In this document: positions 8,813-17,245 of the stretch, in pieces
How positions within the stretch are numbered: position 1 is the first letter of the stretch
Layout: each line of letters starts with the position of its first letter
Assembly: GCA_945860685.1 (NCBI GenBank)
Contig: CAMASJ010000003.1
Coordinates: 1 to 46,160 of the forward strand
Direction: 5' to 3'
Length of the DNA: 46,160 nt
Source: Akkermansia muciniphila
GTDB taxonomy: Bacteria; Verrucomicrobiota; Verrucomicrobiia; Limisphaerales; UBA9464
Notes under the pieces: generated by a model
Seen by the model: only the letters and a program-made list of their open reading frames with translations
Told to the model about the DNA's origin: nothing
Database searches by the model: none
Made by a program: the position numbers and the translations under genes

Positions 8813-10249
8813 ATGACGTCGATCAAGTTTGGCACCTCCGGTTGGCGCGGCCTCATCGCGCGCGACTTCACCTTCGAGAACGTCCGGTTCGCGGCACAGG
8901 GCATTGCCGACTACCTCAAGGCGGAGTTGGCCGATCCGGCGTCCGCGATCCATGGGCGCAAGCCCGAGGTCGTCATCGGGCATGACACCCGATTTCTCGG
9001 CCGCGAATTCTCCCTCGCCGTGGCCGAGGTGCTGGCCGCCAACGGCTTGATTCCCCTGCTCTGCCAGCGGGACGCTCCGACCCCGGTCATCGCCCACACC
9101 ATCCGCGCCCGGAAGGCCATCGGCGGCATCAACATGACCGCCAGCCACAATCCGGCGGAATACCAGGGATTGAAGTTCAGCGTGTCCAACGGCGCCGCCG
9201 CGCCGCCTGAGGTCACCAAGAAGATCGAGGCGGCCATCCGCGGACATCAGGAAGGGGGGTGGACCTTCAAGTCGGCGGTGGTCGGCACCTTCGAATGCAG
9301 GACCTTCGATCCGATGCCGTCCTACCTGAAGCAGGTGCGACGTCTCATCGACTTCGACGTGATCCGCAAGGCCCGCATGAAGATCGCGGTGGAACTGATG
9401 TACGGAACCGGCCGTGGCTACCTCGACACCCTGCTCGAGGAAGACGGCGGAGCGAAGGTGCTCCGGTTCCATGACGAACTGAATCCCAGCTTCGGCGGTC
9501 ACCATCCGGAGCCCAATGCCGAGGGCATGGAAGAGGCGCGCAAGGCCATCCTAGGCGGGAAAGCGACCCTGGGATTGGGCCTCGACGGCGATGCGGACCG
9601 ATTCGGCATCGTGGACCGGGACGGAACCTGGCTCACCCCGAACCAGATCCTCGCCCTGGCTCTGTACCACCTAAAGAAAAACCGTGGTTGGACCGGCGGC
9701 GTGGTCCGCACCGTGCCGACCAGCCATCAGGTCGACGCCGTCGCCGAGTTGTTGGGTGTCGAGCTCCACGAAACTCCGGTCGGCTTCAAGTACATCGGTG
9801 CCTTGATGGAATCCGGCCCGATCATCGTGGGTGGCGAGGAGTCGGGAGGGCTCAGCGTGAAGGGGCATGTGCCGGAGAAGGACGGCATCCTCGCGTGCCT
9901 GCTCATGGCGGAACTGGTGGCCACCGAGCGGAAGCCGCTCATGAAGATCCTCGCGGAGTTGGAGAAGAAGACCGGCGAGTTCCACACCACCCGGATCAAC
10001 GTGGCGATTCCGGCAGACAAGAAGGAGGCGTTGTTGACCCGTCTCGCTGGAGGCCTGGAGAAGGTCGGCAACCTCAAGGTGGAGAAATTCATCACCACCG
10101 ATGGCTTCAAGTTCCTGCTGCCGAACCGCGAATGGGTGGCCTTCCGCGCCAGCGGTACAGAGCCCCTTATCCGCTGCTACATTGAGGCGAAGTCGGCAGC
10201 CCAGATGAAGAAGCTGGAGAAGGCCTGCAAGGCCATCCTGTTGGCCTGA
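8813..10249 (+). CDS. Phosphoglucomutase/phosphomannomutase (alpha-D-phosphohexomutase)
   Basis: Cytoplasmic enzyme moving phosphate between C1 and C6 of hexoses, feeding cell-surface sugar synthesis or glycogen. The protein has 478 residues from the ATG at 8813 (MTSIKFGTSGWRG). All four active-site elements are present. The phosphoserine loop is TASHNPAEYQG with Ser near 111. The Mg-binding loop is GLDGDADRFG near 256-265. The sugar-binding loop is GGEESGG, and the C-terminal phosphate-binding loop is RASGTEPLIRCY. The FGTSGWRG start resembles the archaeal/cyanobacterial-type PGM/PMM branch, so substrate preference (glucose, mannose or glucosamine) is open. It is convergent with the heme-binding gene; a short CGGGC/GCCCG hairpin lies between them. 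Confidence 0.93.
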   Translation: MTSIKFGTSGWRGLIARDFTFENVRFAAQGIADYLKAELADPASAIHGRKPEVVIGHDTRFLGREFSLAVAEVLAANGLIPLLCQRDAPTPVIAHTIRARKAIGGINMTASHNPAEYQGLKFSVSNGAAAPPEVTKKIEAAIRGHQEGGWTFKSAVVGTFECRTFDPMPSYLKQVRRLIDFDVIRKARMKIAVELMYGTGRGYLDTLLEEDGGAKVLRFHDELNPSFGGHHPEPNAEGMEEARKAILGGKATLGLGLDGDADRFGIVDRDGTWLTPNQILALALYHLKKNRGWTGGVVRTVPTSHQVDAVAELLGVELHETPVGFKYIGALMESGPIIVGGEESGGLSVKGHVPEKDGILACLLMAELVATERKPLMKILAELEKKTGEFHTTRINVAIPADKKEALLTRLAGGLEKVGNLKVEKFITTDGFKFLLPNREWVAFRASGTEPLIRCYIEAKSAAQMKKLEKACKAILLA

Positions 10250-10284
10250 TCCGACTGCTCGGGCGAAGGCCCGGTCCTATTCGG

Positions 10285-11505
10285 CTACTTGGCGTTGCCG
10301 GGAAGCGGCACCTGTCCGGGACGGCCGAGATAGTAGAGCAGGTCCCGGATTTGGGTTTCGCTCAATCCGGCGACCAGGCCTTCCGGCATCATGGAGATCT
10401 CCGAGCCGGTGATCTTCACCACCTCAGCCCTCGGCAGCGTCAGCACCTCGGTCGCGGTCTGCACCACCACGGAATTGGCATCCTGCGACCGGACCAGTCC
10501 GGTGAGAACCCGCTCATCCTTCAACTCCACGGTGGAGGCCCGGTACTCGTTTGGGATCACCGCATTCGGGAAGAGGATGTTCTGCAGGAGGTAGTCCAGG
10601 TCGCCGCGGTTGGCGCCCGTGATGTCAGGTCCGATCTGGCCCCCGAAATCGAACAGATGATGGCATTGGGCGCAAACCTGGTTGAAGACCACACGTCCCC
10701 GGGAGGCGTCGCCGGGCGTCGAACCACCGGCCCAATAGACCCGCTTCACCCGCTCGATCTCCGCGGTCATGTCGGGGCTGGTCTCCTTCACCACTCCCCA
10801 GATCTCCGTGAGATTCGCCGCCAACTTGTCGTCCTTCAGCGATCGCAGCTGACGGACGAGGTCCGCGGTCAGAGCCGTTCTGGGGACGATTCCGGAACGC
10901 ACGGCCTCCAGCAGGGGGCGGGCGTAGCTGGGTCGGGAGGCCAGCGCGTTCAGCACTTCCCGCTGCTCCACCGGGGGAATCCCAGAAAAGAGCTTCAGGA
11001 GTGTCTCCGGGGTTCCTGGGGCGTCGAATCCGGCCAAGCCGCGCACCGCCGCCACCCGGGTCGCGGAATCCGAGGCCAACTTCAAGAGAAGCCCCGCCAA
11101 AGAGGCGTCCCGGGTGCGGAGCAAGGCGGCCAAGGCGGCATTGCGGTCCGCCGGGGACGCGGCGGAGTCGGCGGCGGTGGCCCGCAAGGAATCGAGCGCG
11201 CGCCGGCTGCCAAACGCCACCCCCAGACTACGAACCAAGGCCAGCGACTCGGCATCTCCTCCTTGGCCAACCGCTTCCTCCAAAGCCTCCCATCCCTCCG
11301 GCGTCGCCAATCCAGTCCGGCCACGCACCGCCGCCTCCAAACCACGAAGCACATCGCACCGCACCTCTTTATCGTTTGCGGACAATGCCAACGAAACAAC
11401 CCGAGCGAGGCTGGTTTCCGCCGCCGAAACCTGGAGCGTCAGGGGCGAGGACAAGAGTCCGACAGAGAGCAGGAGTGCGAACGGTGCACGCAGCGTGGAA
11501 ATCAC
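10285..11505 (-). CDS. Secreted c-type cytochrome/HEAT-repeat protein of the Pirellula/Verrucomicrobium heme-binding type
   Basis: A 406-residue exported protein with a signal peptide (FALLLSVGLLSSPLTLQVSA). The middle is alpha-helical and HEAT-like, with repeated patterns such as AALLRTRDASLAGLLLKLAS. The C-terminal domain has one heme c site, CAQCH, at about residues 278-282. It is followed by IGPDITGANRGDLDYLLQNI and PNAVIPNEY, typical of the putative heme-binding domain of these phyla. That domain is usually fused to membrane-bound dehydrogenase propellers; here the propeller is missing, so this is a short version. It probably acts as a periplasmic electron carrier. The start codon is GTG at 11505. 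No dehydrogenase gene is adjacent. Confidence 0.85.
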   Translation of the reverse strand: MISTLRAPFALLLSVGLLSSPLTLQVSAAETSLARVVSLALSANDKEVRCDVLRGLEAAVRGRTGLATPEGWEALEEAVGQGGDAESLALVRSLGVAFGSRRALDSLRATAADSAASPADRNAALAALLRTRDASLAGLLLKLASDSATRVAAVRGLAGFDAPGTPETLLKLFSGIPPVEQREVLNALASRPSYARPLLEAVRSGIVPRTALTADLVRQLRSLKDDKLAANLTEIWGVVKETSPDMTAEIERVKRVYWAGGSTPGDASRGRVVFNQVCAQCHHLFDFGGQIGPDITGANRGDLDYLLQNILFPNAVIPNEYRASTVELKDERVLTGLVRSQDANSVVVQTATEVLTLPRAEVVKITGSEISMMPEGLVAGLSETQIRDLLYYLGRPGQVPLPGNAK

Positions 11506-11700
11506 GCCTCAGCCTGACGCGGACCGCGCAGAGCATCAAGAGGCAGCGAGCCGGAATGCGGTCCGGGCGATCCGCTACCGGCTCCTGCCGAGGTAAAGTC
11601 ACTGGAAATAACTGTTTGCGCCCCCTCCGGAGGGTGTGGATAAGCTTTTGCCTTTGCTGAGCCGGAGAAATCCGGTCCGGCCGTAGTTGCGGCGTTGACG

Positions 11701-11982
11701 ATGATGAACCGCTTCCGAATGCACATCTGGTACTTCGGACGTGTCCAAGGGGTGGGTTTCCGGTACCAGACCCGAAATCTGGCAACCGGCTTCGAAGTCG
11801 CTGGAACGGTTCGGAACCTGCTGGATGGCAGGGTCGAACTCATCGCGGAAGGCAGTCGGGACGAACTGGAAGCGTTCAGAATTGCGATCCGGGAAAGCGG
11901 TCTGGGACCGATGATCCGCGACGAACAAGTTAACTGGTCTGCCGGCTCCGGAGGGTTCCGGGGATTCGAGATCGTGCAGTAG
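11701..11982 (+). CDS. Acylphosphatase
   Basis: A small enzyme of about 93 residues that hydrolyses acylphosphates. The signature GRVQGVGFRYQT contains the catalytic Arg. The second motif, VRNLLDGRVELIAEG, carries the catalytic Asn. The length is standard. The ORF track starts at a TTG (11695), but two ATGs follow at 11701 and 11704 and either is more likely. It is followed five bases later by the metallophosphoesterase, so the two are probably cotranscribed. Confidence 0.92.
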   Translation: MMNRFRMHIWYFGRVQGVGFRYQTRNLATGFEVAGTVRNLLDGRVELIAEGSRDELEAFRIAIRESGLGPMIRDEQVNWSAGSGGFRGFEIVQ

Positions 11983-11987
11983 ACAGA

Positions 11988-12710
11988 ATGAGGTACGCCA
12001 TCATAGCCGACATCCACGCGAATCTGGAAGGATTCCAACGGGTGCTTGCCGACATCAAGGAACAGAACTGCACCCATGTCGTGTGTCTGGGGGATGTCGT
12101 CGGCTACGGTGCCAACCCGAAGGAGTGCCTCGACATCGTCCGCGGGATGAACATCCCGACGGTCAAGGGCAACCACGACGAGTACATCGGCTTGGATGAG
12201 GATCCGGAAGGATTCAACGATGCCGCCGCCGAGGCCGTGGCTTGGAGCCGCTCGCAGTTGACTCCGGATGACCGCAAGTGGCTGCGCGACCTGAAGTATT
12301 TCCGCCTGGTGGCCAACTTCTCGATCGTCCATGCGACCCTCGATGGTCCCCAGCGCTGGGGTTACGTCTTCGAGAAGCTGGAGGCCGCGGCCAGCTTCAC
12401 CTATCAGAACACCCAGCTCTGCTTCTTCGGCCACACGCACGTCCCGGTTGCCTTCATTCGGGATACCGCAGTCCGTGGCGGCCAGTATTCCAAGCTCAAG
12501 ATCGAGCCGGGTCGTAAGTACTTCATCAACGTGGGCAGCGTCGGCCAACCTCGGGACAACGACCCCCGTGCGGCCTACGTCGTGTACGACATGCCGACCC
12601 AGACCGTCGAACTGCGGCGCCTGGACTATGACATCGCGACCGCCCAGAAGAAGATCATGCAGGCCGGTCTCCCCCAGCGCCTCGCCGATCGCCTCGCCAC
12701 GGGCAAGTAA
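11988..12710 (+). CDS. Calcineurin-like metallophosphoesterase
   Basis: A 240-residue two-metal phosphoesterase of the YfcE/MJ0936-like family. The metal-binding motifs occur in order: DIHAN (residues 8-12), GDVVGYG (about 35-41), GNHDE (about 63-67) and GHTH (about 148-151), followed by NVGSVGQPRD. All metal ligands are present. Substrates of this family are poorly known (phosphodiesters; some members act on cyclic nucleotides). The ATG lies five bases after the acylphosphatase stop, which suggests one operon. Confidence 0.9.
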   Translation: MRYAIIADIHANLEGFQRVLADIKEQNCTHVVCLGDVVGYGANPKECLDIVRGMNIPTVKGNHDEYIGLDEDPEGFNDAAAEAVAWSRSQLTPDDRKWLRDLKYFRLVANFSIVHATLDGPQRWGYVFEKLEAAASFTYQNTQLCFFGHTHVPVAFIRDTAVRGGQYSKLKIEPGRKYFINVGSVGQPRDNDPRAAYVVYDMPTQTVELRRLDYDIATAQKKIMQAGLPQRLADRLATGK

Positions 12711-12761
12711 AGCCCCAGCCCGCCCCCCCACGCTGGGTCCCAAACAAGCGGCTCGACGCCT

Positions 12762-13787
12762 GTGAAGGTCCTGGTCCTCAAGCCAAGCTCGCTCGGCGAC
12801 GTGATCCACGCCTTGCCGGTCCTACGGCACCTGCGGCGACATCATCCGGATGCCCGCGTCGACTGGTGGCTTCACAAGAATCTGGTACCCCTGCTGCAAG
12901 AGGATCCGGACATCCATCGGATCATCCCCTTCGACCGCAAAGCCTGGGGTCGCCCTCTCGGTTTCGCCCAAATCCTCCGCGAGGTGTCCGGACTCCGGTC
13001 CGAACGGTATGACCTCGTCCTCGACCTCCAGGGACTCGCCCGATCGGCCCTGGTGGGTCGCGCCTGCGGTGCACGTCGGTTTGTCGGCGTCGGGGACTGG
13101 CGGGAATTCGCCCCCTTGTTCCATGGTGAGTCGGTTTCCCGCCCCTCGTCGTCCACCCACGCCGTGGACTGGTATCTCACGGTGGCCCAGCATCTCAGGT
13201 GGGACATCCACCAACCGTTCGAATGGCTGCCACCTCGCCCTGCCGGCGTCGCCGAGATCCAGCGGCTATTCCCGCAACTTTCTGAAGGAGACTGGATCAG
13301 CCTCCAGCCGGGCGCCCGTTGGGAAAACAAGCGTTGGCCCATCGAGAGTTGGAGCCGATTGGCCAAAGACCTCCAGGAACGGCTGCCTTCGGTGCGGATT
13401 GCCATCTTTGGAGGCCCGGATGAAACGGCGCTGGGAGAGGCGATCGTGCGCGCCGATGGAACGGGTCGGATCCTCGACCTCACCGGACGCCTGAGCTTGC
13501 CCGGGATGATCGAAGGACTTCGGCGCGTCCGACTGTTGGTCACCAATGACACCGGCCCGATGCATGTGGCAGTCGCCTTGGGCCGACCTGTGGTTGCCCT
13601 CTTCGGGCCAACAGCCCCGGAACGCACCGGCCCTTACGGCCAGTCATCCAACGTCCTCCGCGTCCGCGCCCTTCCCTGCGCTCCCTGCATGAGCGATCGC
13701 TGCCGGATCTCCGAGAAGCTCGCCTGCCTGAAAAGAATCGGCCCGTCAGACGTTCTGGAAGCAGTGGTGGCCAGGATGGAAGCCTAG
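12762..13787 (+). CDS. Glycosyltransferase family 9, lipopolysaccharide heptosyltransferase-like
   Basis: A 341-residue GT9-family enzyme that transfers ADP-heptose to the LPS inner core at the cytoplasmic face of the inner membrane. The N-terminus VLVLKPSSLGDVIHALPVLR is diagnostic. The C-terminal donor-binding region LVTNDTGPMHVAVALGRPVV followed by ALFGPTAPERTGPYG is intact. The start is GTG at 12762. Heptosyltransferase I versus II cannot be settled from sequence alone. The heptose-1-phosphate adenylyltransferase at 28 kb supplies the donor pathway, which supports a heptose-containing LPS core. Confidence 0.9.
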   Translation: MKVLVLKPSSLGDVIHALPVLRHLRRHHPDARVDWWLHKNLVPLLQEDPDIHRIIPFDRKAWGRPLGFAQILREVSGLRSERYDLVLDLQGLARSALVGRACGARRFVGVGDWREFAPLFHGESVSRPSSSTHAVDWYLTVAQHLRWDIHQPFEWLPPRPAGVAEIQRLFPQLSEGDWISLQPGARWENKRWPIESWSRLAKDLQERLPSVRIAIFGGPDETALGEAIVRADGTGRILDLTGRLSLPGMIEGLRRVRLLVTNDTGPMHVAVALGRPVVALFGPTAPERTGPYGQSSNVLRVRALPCAPCMSDRCRISEKLACLKRIGPSDVLEAVVARMEA

Positions 13788-13835
13788 GAATCGGCAAGTT
13801 GCACCAACTTGGCCACGGCTATATCTGGACACCGG

Positions 13836-15095
13836 TCAGCGATCCTCCTTCATGGCCTTCCTGGCGGCCTTGGCCCTGGACTTCAGCAGGTCCACGACCG
13901 GATCCGCGAGCTTGAGGCCGAGCTCGGTCGCGGCCGCCCGAGCCGCGTCCGGTCCGTACTCGCGGAAGCGCTTCATGGAATGCGCGGCCACCCTCCATTC
14001 ACGGGCGCCCTCCCGGGACCTGGCCAACCAGACGAACCCGCCTTCTTCATCGGGCCAACCGTCCCCAATGGAACTCCAGAGCCGAACCTGAGCGCCCTCC
14101 CCAATCTGTTGCGCCAGCGGACTGAGCTGTCCCGCGTTCAGAGGCAGTTGGACCAACTCGCACGGCAACGGTCCGTCCCGGAGTCCGGATACACCTGCGG
14201 AGATGAAATCCGGGACCACTTCCAACAACAGCGCGATGGCGTTGCCTTTCCCGGCCAGCGTCCCGTCGAAACGCACGGCGTCCAGGTAGTTGGTCTCGAA
14301 CCCGGATCCTGTCCCCGGAAGGGTGACCAACAGGGGCCGACCCGGCCACGGAACCGCTGCCCAACCCGACTTACCGGGCGTTCTAGCCGTGATCTGGGGA
14401 AAAACCGCGGGATCACTGCGAATCTTCCGACGAACCAGCTTCTCCGCATCCTCCAGCGACACCACATGATGGACCTCGCCGGTAATCGGCGAGGTCGGCA
14501 CAGCCCGGCTTTGGCTCGGAGCGCCGAAGAAGCGGTCCACCGATGGCCGCGCCTTCCCGCCGGCCAGCGCGATGCAGTGGTTCACCGCCCGGACCACGGA
14601 TTGGGCCAACTCCTCCGAATCCACGGCAAACCAACCGTAGGGACGGTTCGCGGCGCCGAGATCCTCATTGCCGGCGCGCCACTCGCGGACACCGGCCCCC
14701 TTGCCGACGTCGGCCAGCCAAACCGCGTAGGCCATGCGGTCGCCGATGAAGGTGATCCGTACATGGGTGGCTTCAGGGTCGAGCTCGGCGAGCGAAAACT
14801 CGGTGGCACCACGGATCTCCGGCCCGCCCGGCGTGCCGTCGGAGAGGATCCTGCGGACACGGAACCGGCGCCCCAAAACCTCGGTCAGCTTCTGCTGAAC
14901 GCGGCCGCCACCGGCGAGGTTCCGGAAGTCGCCATGCTCGTCGAGGGAACGTCGGATGAAGTCCAGGGTGTCGACGAAGGTCGGCGACTCCTGTGCGGAC
15001 AGGGACATCGATCCGGCGAGCAACAGCGCCGCAATCAGGGAGAAGAAACGGAACACCCCCGGCGACGGGAGGCACCGGGGGTGGCGGGCTGTCAT
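13836..15095 (-). CDS. Secreted protein of unknown function
   Basis: A 419-residue protein with a signal peptide (FRFFSLIAALLLAGSMSLSA, cut before QES). I do not recognise a family. The first half is mixed alpha/beta (FVDTLDFIRRSLDEHGDF; HVRITFIGDRMAYAVWLADV). The middle has SGWAAVPWPGRPLLVTLPGT, and the C-terminus is helical and basic (KSRAKAARKAMKEDR). It has few cysteines and no lipobox. The ATG at 15095 lies 27 bases after the glutaredoxin stop on the same strand, so the two may be cotranscribed. The large plus-strand frame opposite it (13809-15791) is a shadow. Confidence 0.7.
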   Translation of the reverse strand: MTARHPRCLPSPGVFRFFSLIAALLLAGSMSLSAQESPTFVDTLDFIRRSLDEHGDFRNLAGGGRVQQKLTEVLGRRFRVRRILSDGTPGGPEIRGATEFSLAELDPEATHVRITFIGDRMAYAVWLADVGKGAGVREWRAGNEDLGAANRPYGWFAVDSEELAQSVVRAVNHCIALAGGKARPSVDRFFGAPSQSRAVPTSPITGEVHHVVSLEDAEKLVRRKIRSDPAVFPQITARTPGKSGWAAVPWPGRPLLVTLPGTGSGFETNYLDAVRFDGTLAGKGNAIALLLEVVPDFISAGVSGLRDGPLPCELVQLPLNAGQLSPLAQQIGEGAQVRLWSSIGDGWPDEEGGFVWLARSREGAREWRVAAHSMKRFREYGPDAARAAATELGLKLADPVVDLLKSRAKAARKAMKEDR

Positions 15096-15122
15096 GGATG
15101 GTGGAAACCGATGGTACCGGCC

Positions 15123-15467
15123 TCAGCGCTTGAAGGTCATCGGAGCCGCCTGCGCCTGGGGCATCTCATGGGCACACGGCTGATTGATGGGAACCTCGGG
15201 GACAACTCCGTTCTCCGAGACCACCCCGTTCTGGAGCATCCACGCCTCGACTTCCTCGCCGCTGACATCCGCCAACAAACGGCCGTTGATCTCGACCGTG
15301 GGCTGCTTCGTCTGGCCGGTCTTGCGGACCATCTCATCGAAGTTCTCGGGGACGTTGATGATGTCCTTCTCCTCGAAGGCGAGATCGTACTTCTTGAAAA
15401 CGGCGCGGACGCCCGCGCTCCAGCCACACCAGGGCTTCAGGTAGGCAGTGATGGTCGGTTTGGACAT
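15123..15467 (-). CDS. Glutaredoxin-family protein, monothiol-type active site CGWS
   Basis: A 114-residue thioredoxin-fold protein. The active site is KPWCGWS with a single Cys at residue 14 in place of CPYC, as in monothiol glutaredoxins (CGFS) that handle glutathione or Fe-S clusters. The cis-Pro motif TKQPTVEINGR and the GEEVEAWM helix fit the fold. The last 35 residues are an extension containing one further Cys and His (NQPCAHEMP). The start is the ATG at 15467 (MSKPTITAY); the upstream ORF-track start adds unrelated residues. It lies between CobA-HemD and the secreted unknown protein on the same strand. Confidence 0.85.
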   Translation of the reverse strand: MSKPTITAYLKPWCGWSAGVRAVFKKYDLAFEEKDIINVPENFDEMVRKTGQTKQPTVEINGRLLADVSGEEVEAWMLQNGVVSENGVVPEVPINQPCAHEMPQAQAAPMTFKR

Positions 15468-15582
15468 AGGATGAAAAAGTTCGATGGATTCTGGCAGTGG
15501 CCAGCCTCGGCGCAACCGGTGAAATGCCGGCCGAAGGCGATGGTTGCAAGGAAACCGCTCAAGACCTCAAGAACCGCCGGCT

Positions 15583-17112
15583 TCAGCGGACTCCTGCCGC
15601 CTTGCGGACTGCGGAGACGAGTCCGGGGATGTTGTGCTCCCGGGCTTCCACGTCGGGCGCGATCCCAAGGGCCTTCAATGCCTTGCTGGTCTCGGGCCCG
15701 ATGCTCGCCGTTTTCAGTCCCGGAAACCGACGCCGCAGCTCCGTCAGGTCGAACCGGCCGTGGAAGTTCTCGACCGTCGAGGCGCTGGTGAACGTGACCC
15801 AGTCGGCACCGGATTCGGCGAGGGACGCCGCGGAACCGTTGAGGTCTTCGGTCTCGGGAATGGTCCGGTAACAGGCGATGGCGTCCACGATGCCGCCCTT
15901 CTCCTCCAGCATCCGGGGCAACTCCGGCGTCGCCACTTCGGCCCGCACGATCAGGAATCGGAGATTCTCGATCGTCTCCACGGCGCCGATGGCCGCAGCC
16001 ACCTTGGACGCCACGTATTCCGACGGCATCGCATCCACGTTCAGGTGGAATTCCGCGACCTTCGCCGCGGTTGCCGGCCCGACGGCCGCGATCCGGACGT
16101 TGCCGATGTCCCGCACGTCCTTGAAGGCCTTGAAGAAGTAGTCGAAGAAAGTCACCACGCCGTTTGGACTCGTGAAGACCAGCCAGTCGTACTCGCCGAT
16201 ACCGGAGATGCACTCGACCAAGGGATCCATGTCCACCGGCGGAGCAATGCGGATGGTCGGGATCTCGAGCACCTCGGCTCCGAGTTCACGGAATTGGACG
16301 GAGACCTGCGACGCCTGCTCACGGGTCCGGGTCACCACCACCCGACGCCCATGTAGGGTTCGCGTCTCGAACCAGTTGAGACGCTTCCGCTCCGACACCA
16401 CGTCGCCGATCACGGTGATCGCCGGAGTGGTGATCCCGGCCTTGCGGGCGGCCTCGCCGATCGTTCCGAGCGTGGCGGAGACCGACTTCTGTCGGCCGGT
16501 CGTGCCCCATTGGATCATGGCGGCCGGGGTCTTCGCCGACGCGCCGCCTTCGACCAGGCGCCGGGCGATTTCGTCGATACGTTCGACGCCCATGAGGACC
16601 ACCTTGGTCCCGGGCATGCGCGCCAACAGCCCGAGGTCCACCGCGGAATCCGGCTTGGTCGGATCCTCGTGTCCGGTCAGCACGGTGAAGCTGGAACAGT
16701 GGTCGCGGTGGGTGAGCGGGATGCCCGCGTAGTTCAACGCCGCGGTCACCGACGAGACTCCTGGCACGACCTCGAAGGCCACTCCGGCGTCCGCCAGCTC
16801 GAGCGCCTCCTCCCCTCCCCGGCCGAAGACGTACGGATCGCCGCCCTTGAGTCGGACCACCGTGGCCCCGGCCTTCGCCTTCTCGACCAGCAGCTTGTTC
16901 AGTTCCTCCTGGGGAATGGCGTGTGCGGCGGCACGCTTGCCGCCGAAGATCCGTTCCGCCGTGGACGGCGCCAGCGCCAGCAGCGCTGGATTGACCAAGG
17001 CGTCATAGACCACCACGTCGGCGGTGCCGAGCACCTCGGCACCCCGAACCGTGATCAGTCCGGCATCACCGGGTCCGGCACCCACCAGAAACACTTTCCC
17101 CTGTCGCTTCAT
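15583..17112 (-). CDS. cobA-hemD: Fused uroporphyrinogen-III C-methyltransferase / uroporphyrinogen-III synthase
   Basis: A two-domain tetrapyrrole enzyme of 509 residues. Residues 1 to about 245 are a SUMT/CobA methyltransferase that uses SAM to make precorrin-2: VFLVGAGPGDAGLITVRGAE, VVRLKGGDPYVFGRGGEE and VSSVTAALNYAGIPLTHRD. The rest (from about TLHGRRVVVTRTREQ to the end) is HemD, which cyclises hydroxymethylbilane; it has VFTSPNGVVTFF and VTFTSASTVENF. The fusion places ring closure and the first siroheme/cobalamin step on one chain. The start is the ATG at 17112 (MKRQGKVFLVGAG); the ORF-track extension to 17343 crosses the divergent chemoreceptor gene. No other heme or cobalamin gene, and no cobalamin-riboswitch pattern, is seen nearby. 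Confidence 0.95.
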   Translation of the reverse strand: MKRQGKVFLVGAGPGDAGLITVRGAEVLGTADVVVYDALVNPALLALAPSTAERIFGGKRAAAHAIPQEELNKLLVEKAKAGATVVRLKGGDPYVFGRGGEEALELADAGVAFEVVPGVSSVTAALNYAGIPLTHRDHCSSFTVLTGHEDPTKPDSAVDLGLLARMPGTKVVLMGVERIDEIARRLVEGGASAKTPAAMIQWGTTGRQKSVSATLGTIGEAARKAGITTPAITVIGDVVSERKRLNWFETRTLHGRRVVVTRTREQASQVSVQFRELGAEVLEIPTIRIAPPVDMDPLVECISGIGEYDWLVFTSPNGVVTFFDYFFKAFKDVRDIGNVRIAAVGPATAAKVAEFHLNVDAMPSEYVASKVAAAIGAVETIENLRFLIVRAEVATPELPRMLEEKGGIVDAIACYRTIPETEDLNGSAASLAESGADWVTFTSASTVENFHGRFDLTELRRRFPGLKTASIGPETSKALKALGIAPDVEAREHNIPGLVSAVRKAAGVR

Positions 17113-17245
17113 GAGGCGCGGAAGGTAGGCGGCGACGGCGGCCACACCAAGCCCCTTTGAACAGGCCGGCCAACGGCGGTTCCCGCCGTCCTGCATCAGG
17201 GATCCACCCGATGTGGAACACCCTATCCCGGGCTCAAGGACAACC

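Noticed and set aside
13809-15791. Plus-strand frame of 660 codons
   Set aside because: It runs opposite the secreted unknown protein, glutaredoxin and CobA-HemD; low-complexity Arg/Gly/Pro composition and no recognisable domain.
17113-17245. Cobalamin or other riboswitch between CobA-HemD and the chemoreceptor
   Set aside because: The spacer is too short and lacks recognisable conserved boxes.
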